Part shown: piece by piece, positions 1 through 5,049 of the stretch
Position numbering within the stretch: position 1 is the first letter of the stretch
Layout of the letters: each line of letters opens with the position of its first letter
The notes under the pieces: generated by a model
What the model was told of the DNA's origin: nothing
Database searches by the model: none
What the model saw: only the letters and a program-made list of their open reading frames with translations
DNA from: XYB1-FULL-44-23 sp964441445
Lineage (GTDB): Bacteria; Patescibacteriota; Microgenomatia; CAZETR01; Amesbacteraceae
Reading direction: 5' to 3'
Length of the DNA stretch: 9,905 nucleotides
Assembly (NCBI GenBank): GCA_964441445.1
Contig: CAYTYO010000023.1
Location: forward strand, 1 to 9,905
Made by a program: the position numbers and the translations under genes

Positions 1-55
1 AGAGCGTTGCATTGACATTGCAAAGGTCACAGGTTCAAGTCCTGTCAGCTCCACC
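1..55 (+). tRNA. tRNA-Val (anticodon GAC), 3' part only
   Basis: This is the 3' two-thirds of a tRNA; the acceptor 5' strand and D-arm lie left of the window. The anticodon stem is TTGCA (7-11) with TGCAA (19-23), closing the 7-base loop TTGACAT (12-18). That places GAC at 14-16, which reads valine codons GUC/GUU. A five-base variable loop (24-28) is followed by the T-arm ACAGG/CCTGT (29-33, 41-45) with loop TTCAAGT. The acceptor 3' strand is CAGCTCC (46-52) and the discriminator is A53, as expected for tRNA-Val. Two C residues follow, then G rather than A, so the full CCA end is not encoded and at least the last base must be added after transcription. The ATG of the next gene begins at 57. 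Confidence 0.9.
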
Positions 56-56
56 G

Positions 57-887
57 ATGTATCTAGGAGCTCATGTTTCCATCGCCGGCGGTCTGGACAA
101 ATCCATTGACAGGATTGTGGCTCTAGGTGGTAATACCCTCATGACCTTTGCCTCTTCCCCCAGGTCACTAAAGACTAAAACTGTTTCTCAGAAGGAAATA
201 GATACCTATTTGGAAAAAAAGACCCAATTTAATATCGGCCCCCACTTTTTCCACGGCGTCTACCTCGTAAATCTAGCCAGTGAAAGCAAAAGTTATCTCA
301 AAGCTAGCGTTGAATCCCTCATCTTCTACCAGCAATTGGCCAGTCAGATAAATGCAGTCGGAACCATCTTCCATATCGGCAGCCACAAAGGTCGCGGACT
401 ATCCGAAACCATTGATCAGATTGTCGCTTCATTAAACTACATCCTGGACAGCTCTCCCCGAGGCACTAAATTAATTCTTGAAAATGCTGCCGGCCAAGCC
501 AATACCGTCGGCCAGACTTTTGAAGAATTAGCATCGATTATCGCAAGAATTGGGGACAAACCCAAAATTGCCATTTGTCTTGACACTCAGCATGCTTTTG
601 CCGCCGGCTACGAAATGACCAAACTGCTCGATAAATTTGATAAGGACATAGGCTTAAAACACCTGGCAGTCATTCATTTAAATGACTCTCAAACCGAATT
701 TAATTCCCACGTCGACCGACATGAAAATTTAGGTCAAGGCAAAATCGGTCCGGATAACTTACAGATCATTCTTAATGATCCGCGTGTAAAAAATGTCCCC
801 TTCATCCTCGAAGTTCCGGGGGAAAACCACGACGGACCCCGCAAAACGGACGTTGAACTATTACAATCCCTTGCTGCAAATAAATAA
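57..887 (+). CDS. nfo: Endonuclease IV (apurinic/apyrimidinic endonuclease)
   Basis: This is a 276-residue deoxyribonuclease IV, which cuts DNA 5' of abasic sites in base excision repair. It is a TIM-barrel enzyme with three zinc ions. All nine expected metal ligands can be placed: H66, H106 (FHIGSH), E142 (LENAAGQ), D176 and H179 (CLDTQH), H207 (HLNDS), D220 and H222 (DRHE), and E252 (LEVPG). The N-terminus GAHVSIAGG is the family signature and the length is normal (E. coli 285). The ATG at 57 is chosen because family homology begins there; an upstream TTG at 12 would put the N-terminus inside the tRNA anticodon loop. There is no Shine-Dalgarno sequence. The start codon is one base from the tRNA 3' end, so the gene is probably co-transcribed with the tRNA and released by tRNA 3' processing. 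Seen: motifs and spacing. Inferred: co-transcription. Confidence 0.96.
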   Translation: MYLGAHVSIAGGLDKSIDRIVALGGNTLMTFASSPRSLKTKTVSQKEIDTYLEKKTQFNIGPHFFHGVYLVNLASESKSYLKASVESLIFYQQLASQINAVGTIFHIGSHKGRGLSETIDQIVASLNYILDSSPRGTKLILENAAGQANTVGQTFEELASIIARIGDKPKIAICLDTQHAFAAGYEMTKLLDKFDKDIGLKHLAVIHLNDSQTEFNSHVDRHENLGQGKIGPDNLQIILNDPRVKNVPFILEVPGENHDGPRKTDVELLQSLAANK

Positions 888-894
888 ACCAATA

Positions 895-923
895 TTGACA
901 TCTAAGTGCGGCAGGCGGACAAT
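895..923 (+). promoter_or_regulatory. Sigma-70-type promoter for the thrS leader
   Basis: A perfect -35 box TTGACA (895-900) is followed by a 17-base spacer and a -10 box GACAAT (918-923). The -10 matches the consensus at four of six positions, including the key A2 and T6. It begins 7 bases after the nfo stop. It would start transcription near 930 and give thrS a leader of about 140 bases. No transcript data are available here. Confidence 0.55.
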
Positions 924-999
924 ACACATTACAAACAAGTTGGCATTCGCATGAGACTTCACCAACCTCAAAGCCGACAGCAGCTATGCTAAAAATAGT

Positions 1000-1005
1000 T
1001 ATAAT
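1000..1005 (+). promoter_or_regulatory. Second candidate -10 box (TATAAT) upstream of thrS
   Basis: This is a perfect TATAAT with no convincing -35 at 16-18 bases upstream and no TGn extension. If used, transcription would begin near 1012-1013 and the thrS leader would be only about 58 bases. That would cut off most of the outer 5' strand of the hairpin at 1008-1065, so choice of promoter could change leader folding. Confidence 0.4.
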
Positions 1006-1007
1006 TG

Positions 1008-1065
1008 AGCCACCGAGTAGTCAAATGGAACCCTGGGTTTGACGACAAGGCGGCTTTTTGTTTTT
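1008..1065 (+). promoter_or_regulatory. thrS leader hairpin with T-tract, candidate attenuator
   Basis: Two nested pairings are visible: an outer AGCCACC (1008-1014) with GGCGGCT (1049-1055), with one A-C mismatch, and an inner perfect GTCAAA (1020-1025) with TTTGAC (1038-1043). The outer stem ends in TTTTTGTTTTT (1055-1065), like an intrinsic terminator. thrS begins at 1071 with no -10 box between, so transcription must read through this structure, as in attenuation. The inner loop begins TGGAACC (1026-1032), which matches the T-box core UGGNACC that pairs with an uncharged tRNA 3' end. However, the upper helix of a T-box antiterminator and a Stem I specifier loop are not evident. It could instead be an autoregulatory ThrS-binding site, or just the end of the nfo unit with partial read-through. 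Confidence 0.4.
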
Positions 1066-1070
1066 AAAAT

Positions 1071-2822
1071 ATGCAAAACGAAGAATTAAATCATAGTTGT
1101 TCACATTTATTGGCTGCTGCAGTCACTCATTTTTGGCCTAACGTCAAACCCACCCTCGGTCCGGCAATTGAAAACGGCTTCTATTACGACTTTGATTTCG
1201 GCGACACTGTCAAAATAACAGACGAAGATCTGTCGAAAATTGAAACCAAAATGCACGATATTTCGGCAACCTGGAAAAACTTTGAACGTCGGGAAGTATC
1301 TGTTGCTGAAGCCAAAAAGGTTTACGCTTCTAATCCGTACAAGCTGGAACTGATTACCGAACACTCCGGTAAAAATGAACCGATTTCCCTCTACACTTCC
1401 GGAACTTTTACCGATCTTTGCCGGGGAGGTCATACTGATTTGTCCAAACAACCGTTAAAACACTTCAAACTTTTGTCCGTCGCCGGAGCTTACTGGCGAG
1501 GTAGTGAAAAAAACAAAATGTTAACCCGCATCTACGGCACTTGCTGGCCATCCCAAAAAGAACTCGATGACTATTTGAACTTACTTGAAGAAGCTAAAAA
1601 ACGCGACCACCGTAAACTTGGCAAAGACTTAGAAATTTTTACTTTTGCCGAAGATATTGGCCCCGGTCTGCCCTTATGGCTTCCCAAAGGCACAATTATT
1701 AAAGAAGAATTAGAGCGCTGGGGTAAAGAAACCGAAGCAAAATGGGGTTACCAACGTGTCAGTACTCCGTTTTTGACTAAACGTGATTTATTCGTTACCT
1801 CAGGTCATGTTCCTTACTTTGAAGATGAAATGTATAAAGTCACCGTTCCTGGAGAAAACAAAGACGATACATACTTTATCAAGCCGATGAATTGTCCGTT
1901 TCACCACATGATCTATAAAAGTAAAACACGTAGTTACCGGGATTTACCCCTTAAATTAGCCGAATACGGCACTGTAGCCAGATATGAAAATGCCGGAGCT
2001 ATAAATGGCATTCTTCGGCCCCGAATTTTTGTCCAAAATGATGCCCATGTTTATTGTACTGAAGAACAGGCCGTTGACGTCTTCGTTGAAATTATCAACC
2101 TACATAAATACTACTATGACACCTTAGGTCTAAAGGACTATCACATTGTCCTTTGTCTGCGTGACCCGGCTAAAAAAGATAAATATCACGGAGAAGAAGA
2201 GCTATGGGAAAAGTCCGAAAAGTTATCCCGACAGGCCATGGATAAAGCGGGGATCAAATATGTAGTCGAAAACGAAGGCGCAGCTCATTACGGACCCAAG
2301 ATGGATTTCAAAATCAAATCGGCCATCGGCACCGAATACGGGATTTCTACAAACCAGATTGATCTGTTTATGCCGCGGCGATTTGACTTAAAATATATTG
2401 ACTCGGACGGCAAGGAAAAATTCGTCATCGTTCAGCATCGGGCACCGCTTGGCTCCAGTGAACGCTTCGTTGGTTTCCTGCTTGAGCATTTTGCCGGAGC
2501 ATTACCTACTTGGCTCACTCCAGTCCAGGTTAAAGTTCTGCCCATCTCCGAAAAACATCTCTCATATGCCCAAGAAATTTTTTCTAAACTAATTCAGTCT
2601 AGTGTCCGGGCAGAACTCGATGACCGCAACGAAAGTTTAAATGCCAGAATTAGGGACGCTCAAATGGAAAAGGTTTCCTACATGTTAATTTTGGGCGATA
2701 AAGAAGTATCCGCAAACACCGTTACTGAGCGAGCCAGAAGTGGCAAAATGGATGGTCCATTTCCGATTGAAACCTTTATCTCCAATATCCGTAAGGAAAT
2801 AGACGCCAAGACCGCCGTCTGA
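1071..2822 (+). CDS. thrS: Threonyl-tRNA synthetase lacking the TGS domain
   Basis: This 583-residue class II synthetase charges tRNA-Thr with threonine in the cytoplasm. The proofreading domain opens the protein directly and keeps its editing residues: H8 and H12 (HSCSH) and C117/H121 (DLCRGGH). The catalytic core (about 190-480) keeps the three zinc ligands C275 (MNCP), H326 (NDAH) and H456 (QHR), motif 2 RYE (304-306), and motif 3 with R465. The anticodon-binding domain fills about 485-575. The usual N-terminal TGS domain of about 60 residues is absent, and an in-frame TAA at 1065-1067 rules out a longer start. Motif 2 is unusual: RPRIFVQNDAH (316-326), where RVRGFTQDDAH is typical. There is no Shine-Dalgarno. 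It heads the thrS-infC-rpmI-rplT block; the stop is TGA. Confidence 0.96.
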   Translation: MQNEELNHSCSHLLAAAVTHFWPNVKPTLGPAIENGFYYDFDFGDTVKITDEDLSKIETKMHDISATWKNFERREVSVAEAKKVYASNPYKLELITEHSGKNEPISLYTSGTFTDLCRGGHTDLSKQPLKHFKLLSVAGAYWRGSEKNKMLTRIYGTCWPSQKELDDYLNLLEEAKKRDHRKLGKDLEIFTFAEDIGPGLPLWLPKGTIIKEELERWGKETEAKWGYQRVSTPFLTKRDLFVTSGHVPYFEDEMYKVTVPGENKDDTYFIKPMNCPFHHMIYKSKTRSYRDLPLKLAEYGTVARYENAGAINGILRPRIFVQNDAHVYCTEEQAVDVFVEIINLHKYYYDTLGLKDYHIVLCLRDPAKKDKYHGEEELWEKSEKLSRQAMDKAGIKYVVENEGAAHYGPKMDFKIKSAIGTEYGISTNQIDLFMPRRFDLKYIDSDGKEKFVIVQHRAPLGSSERFVGFLLEHFAGALPTWLTPVQVKVLPISEKHLSYAQEIFSKLIQSSVRAELDDRNESLNARIRDAQMEKVSYMLILGDKEVSANTVTERARSGKMDGPFPIETFISNIRKEIDAKTAV

Positions 2823-2828
2823 TACAAT
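2800..2828 (+). promoter_or_regulatory. Promoter for infC
   Basis: The -35 TAGACG (2800-2805, four of six consensus bases) lies within the end of thrS. A 17-base spacer is followed by -10 TACAAT (2823-2828, five of six), which starts one base after the thrS stop. Transcription would begin about 2834-2836, leaving only about 5-7 bases before the GTG start at 2841. Confidence 0.55.
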
Positions 2829-2840
2829 CTACACCAACTC

Positions 2841-3359
2841 GTGAGCGACCAATCATACCGCATAAACCAACAAATCAAAGCCAAGGAAGTTAGACTTTTA
2901 CGCACTGACGGTACACAAATCGGAGTTGTTCCCTTGAACGATGCCCTAGCTCAAGCCAGAGATGCCGCCGTAGACGCGGTAGAAATAGCCCCACTTGCCA
3001 GCCCACCAGTCGTCAAGCTGATTAACTACAAGAAGTTTCTTTATCAACTGGCAAAAAAAGAACGAGCTAGCAAAGCCGGTACCAAAAAGGTGGATCTCAA
3101 AGAGGTCCGGTTTACTCCGTTTATGGCCGAAAACGACTTTCAGACCCGCGTTAACCGTTGTCGTGAATTTTTGACCGAGGGCCACAAAGTCAGAGTTACC
3201 GTTAAATTTGTCGGCCGTCAGCTTTCCCGCCGGGAATTTGGCCCGCAGCTGATGCAAAAAGCCTTTGCCTTACTTTCTGAACTGGCCACCTTCGATAATG
3301 AACCCAAATGGGTAGGTCGCCAATACCTCGGGACCTTAAGTCCTACCAAAAAGAAGTAG
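2841..3359 (+). CDS. infC: Translation initiation factor IF-3
   Basis: This 172-residue protein has the full IF3 layout. The N-terminal domain (about 1-75) opens with YRINQQIKAKEVRLL, typical of the family. A lysine-rich linker holds YKKFLYQLAKKE, and the C-terminal domain (about 85-170) holds KVDLKEVRFTPFMAENDF and KVRVTVKFVGRQ. IF3 binds the 30S subunit, prevents premature 50S joining and checks the start codon. The start is GTG at 2841, chosen because IF3 homology begins within six residues of it and no upstream in-frame alternative fits. There is no Shine-Dalgarno. In E. coli infC autoregulates through a rare AUU start; GTG is not in that class, so this control is not shown here. The gene lies 18 bases after thrS and 20 before rpmI. 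Confidence 0.96.
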   Translation: MSDQSYRINQQIKAKEVRLLRTDGTQIGVVPLNDALAQARDAAVDAVEIAPLASPPVVKLINYKKFLYQLAKKERASKAGTKKVDLKEVRFTPFMAENDFQTRVNRCREFLTEGHKVRVTVKFVGRQLSRREFGPQLMQKAFALLSELATFDNEPKWVGRQYLGTLSPTKKK

Positions 3360-3366
3360 TTTCTAG

Positions 3367-3372
3367 TATAAT
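3367..3372 (+). promoter_or_regulatory. -10 box (TATAAT) placing rpmI as a leaderless gene
   Basis: This is a perfect TATAAT with exactly 7 bases between its last base and the rpmI ATG at 3380. Bacterial transcription usually starts about 7 bases past the -10, so the message would begin at or beside the AUG. The -35 region is weak. The same spacing recurs at pheS. Confidence 0.55.
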
Positions 3373-3379
3373 TCGCTCC

Positions 3380-3580
3380 ATGGCCAATAAACAGAAAACG
3401 CGTAAATCTGTATCCCGACGTTTCAAAATATCAGCAACGGGCAAAGTTATCCGTCGTGTAGCCTTCGGACGGCATCTTCGCCGCAACAAAACGGCTGCCC
3501 AACGCCGTACCTACCGTAAAAGCAAAGTGGTCACCGGAAAAATAGCCAGACGCGTTAAAAGATTGATGGCCATTGCTTAA
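3380..3580 (+). CDS. rpmI: 50S ribosomal protein L35
   Basis: This is a 66-residue, highly basic protein of normal L35 length. The family pattern is visible: KTRKSVSRRFKISATGKVIRR near the start, then AFGRHLRRNKTAAQRR and a closing RVKRLM. L35 is a small component of the large ribosomal subunit. The ATG at 3380 is chosen because homology starts there; the frame is open upstream to a non-canonical start at 3308, but that would overlap the infC 3' end and add 24 unrelated residues. It sits 20 bases after infC and 17 before rplT, the usual order. If transcription begins at the start codon there is no room for an L20 autoregulatory leader of the Gram-positive or E. coli type upstream of rpmI. Confidence 0.96.
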   Translation: MANKQKTRKSVSRRFKISATGKVIRRVAFGRHLRRNKTAAQRRTYRKSKVVTGKIARRVKRLMAIA

Positions 3581-3597
3581 ATACTTACACCCAAACC

Positions 3598-3948
3598 ATG
3601 AGAGTAAAAACACCCAGAAGACAAAGACATAATAAAATCCTTAAACTCGCCCAAGGCTACCGCTTAAGTCGTCATCGCTGGTATAGGGTAGCTCACGAAG
3701 CTGTCCTGCATGCCGGGCAATATGCCTTTATCGGTCGCAAACTTCGCCGCCGGGATATGCGTGCCATTTGGATTACCAGGATCAATGCTGCTCTTTCCGC
3801 ACTCGGCATCAAATACCACGAATTCATTTCCTCTCTTAAGAAATCATCCATTCAAATTGATCGCAAAATCCTTTCAGAATTAGCCACCCGTCAGCCTGAA
3901 GTTTTTAAAGAAATAGTTAAATCCGCAGGCTTTACCATCTCCAAGTAG
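3598..3948 (+). CDS. rplT: 50S ribosomal protein L20
   Basis: This 116-residue protein is an early assembly protein of the large ribosomal subunit that binds 23S rRNA. The L20 hallmarks are present: the basic N-terminal extension (MRVKTPRRQRHNKILKLAQGY), then YRVAHEAVLHAGQYAF, the RDMRAIWITRINAA segment, and IDRKILSELA in the C-terminal globular part. Length is standard. It lies 17 bases after rpmI and is followed, 28 bases after the stop, by an intrinsic terminator, so it is the last gene of this unit. There is no Shine-Dalgarno (the sequence before the ATG is ACCCAAACC). A weak -10-like AATACT at 3580-3585 is not strong enough to call a separate promoter. Confidence 0.96.
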   Translation: MRVKTPRRQRHNKILKLAQGYRLSRHRWYRVAHEAVLHAGQYAFIGRKLRRRDMRAIWITRINAALSALGIKYHEFISSLKKSSIQIDRKILSELATRQPEVFKEIVKSAGFTISK

Positions 3949-3976
3949 GGGAGGCTCAAGTCCTTTGACTAATAAG

Positions 3977-4003
3977 AACTCCCCCAAATCGGGGAGTTTT
4001 TTT
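3977..4003 (+). terminator. Intrinsic terminator after rplT
   Basis: The stem AACTCCCC (3977-3984) pairs perfectly with GGGGAGTT (3991-3998) around a 6-base loop (CAAATC). It is followed directly by a run of seven T (3997-4003). This is a textbook Rho-independent terminator. It ends the unit closing with rplT. The -10 box of pheS starts just 3 bases after the T-tract. Confidence 0.9.
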
Positions 4004-4005
4004 AA

Positions 4006-4011
4006 TATAAT
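4006..4011 (+). promoter_or_regulatory. -10 box (TATAAT) for a leaderless pheS transcript
   Basis: This is a perfect TATAAT lying 3 bases after the terminator T-tract and exactly 7 bases before the ATG at 4019. No good -35 is seen: the position that would hold it is inside the terminator stem. TTGACT at 3965-3970 is too far away (35 bases). The spacing predicts transcription starting at or next to the pheS start codon. Confidence 0.6.
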
Positions 4012-4018
4012 GAACCAT

Positions 4019-5047
4019 ATGCAGCAAAGATTACAAAATTTAAAAAACGAAGCTTTGGCCCAAATTATCAGTGCCAGCTCACCTGAAGATTTAGAGAGAA
4101 TTCGAATTCAGTACCTGGGTAAATCCGGCCAATTAAATGAAATAGCTAAACTCTTAAAAAATCTCGAGCCGGATGCAAAAGCCGAAGCCGGTAAACTCTT
4201 CAATGACATTAAAACCGCAATTACATCAGCTTTAGATACTTCTCACCTAAAACCGCCCGCCTCACATTCCGTATCTATTCACGATCCGACACTCCCTGGA
4301 TTTATGCCTGTTGTTGGCCATATCCATCCCGTTACCCAGGCAATAGATGAAATTTCTTCCATCTTTGAAAAAATCGCTTTTACCCGGGTCAGGTATCCGG
4401 AAGCTGATTGGGACTGGTATGCTTTCGGTGCTTTAAACTTCCCCCCGGATCATCCCGCGCGTGACGATTGGGAAACATTTTTTGTCGACACACCAGTAGA
4501 TAAAAAATTAGGCCGGATCTTACTCACTCCTCATACCAGCAGCGGCCAGGTCAGAGAAATGGAACGGGTAAAAACCCCTCCAATTCGTATGATAAACATC
4601 GCCAAATGCTATCGCCGCCAATCGGATGTTTCTCACACTGTCATGTTTCACCAATTTGAGGGTTTAGTAATTGATAAAAACATCACTATTGCTAATTTAA
4701 GAGGCACAATCGATTACTTCGTTAAAAGCTTCTTCGGACCCGACAGAGTATCCCGCTTACGACCGTACCATTTTCAATTCACAGAGCCGTCATTCGAAGT
4801 TGATATATCCTGCGGTCTTTGTGCTGGAAAAGGCTGTCGGGTTTGTAAGGAAGGCTGGTTGGAATTAGGTGGCTCGGGCATGGTTCACCCTAAAGTTTTA
4901 AAAGCCGGAAATATCGACCCCGACATTTATTCCGGCTTTGCTTTTGGTTGGGGAGTAGAGCGCTGCTACATGATGAAATCGGGAACCAAAATTGATGACA
5001 TCCGTTTGTTATATGACAACGATATCCGCTTTCTTACCCAATTTTAA
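4019..5047 (+). CDS. pheS: Phenylalanyl-tRNA synthetase alpha subunit
   Basis: This 342-residue catalytic subunit of the alpha2-beta2 enzyme attaches phenylalanine to tRNA-Phe. The N-terminal helical arm runs from 1 to about 75. The class II core contains GHIHPVTQAIDEI (100-112), LLTPHTSSGQVRE (168-180), motif 2 around CYRRQSDVSHTVMFHQFEG (197-215), and motif 3 GFAFGWGVERCYMM (306-319) with the ATP-binding Arg at 315. A Cys cluster of spacing CX2CX4CX2C (C265, C268, C273, C276) suggests a structural metal site, as seen in some bacterial PheS. The ATG at 4019 is preferred over an in-frame ATG at 4010: the latter overlaps the -10 box, and family homology fits the shorter form. pheT follows after 2 bases. 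There is no Shine-Dalgarno. Confidence 0.95.
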   Translation: MQQRLQNLKNEALAQIISASSPEDLERIRIQYLGKSGQLNEIAKLLKNLEPDAKAEAGKLFNDIKTAITSALDTSHLKPPASHSVSIHDPTLPGFMPVVGHIHPVTQAIDEISSIFEKIAFTRVRYPEADWDWYAFGALNFPPDHPARDDWETFFVDTPVDKKLGRILLTPHTSSGQVREMERVKTPPIRMINIAKCYRRQSDVSHTVMFHQFEGLVIDKNITIANLRGTIDYFVKSFFGPDRVSRLRPYHFQFTEPSFEVDISCGLCAGKGCRVCKEGWLELGGSGMVHPKVLKAGNIDPDIYSGFAFGWGVERCYMMKSGTKIDDIRLLYDNDIRFLTQF

Positions 5048-5049
5048 AT

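Noticed and set aside
12..56. Longer nfo start at the TTG at 12
   Set aside because: The extra 15 residues are encoded by the tRNA-Val anticodon loop, T-arm and acceptor strand; endonuclease IV homology begins at the ATG at 57.
937..966. Hairpin GTTGG/CCAAC as a T-box Stem I with an ACC specifier
   Set aside because: Only five base pairs with an 18-base loop; the other Stem I elements are not visible, so the ACC is probably chance.
951..992. 13-codon upstream ORF in the thrS leader (possible leader peptide)
   Set aside because: It has no threonine codons, no ribosome-binding site and ends well before the hairpin, so a Thr-attenuation peptide is not supported.
982..1000. Six-pair hairpin AGCTAT/ATAGTT before the second -10 box
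   Set aside because: It is AT-rich with a G-T pair, and not followed by a T-tract; such short stems are common by chance.
1107..1451. 114-residue open frame antisense to thrS
   Set aside because: It mirrors the thrS coding frame and resembles no protein family; it is a shadow.
3949..3958. GGGGAGG-like purine run as a Shine-Dalgarno for pheS
   Set aside because: It is about 60 bases upstream of the pheS start, before the terminator, so it cannot serve translation of pheS.
4010..4018. pheS start at the ATG at 4010
   Set aside because: It overlaps the TATAAT box at 4006-4011 and would not be in the transcript; PheS homology fits the ATG at 4019.
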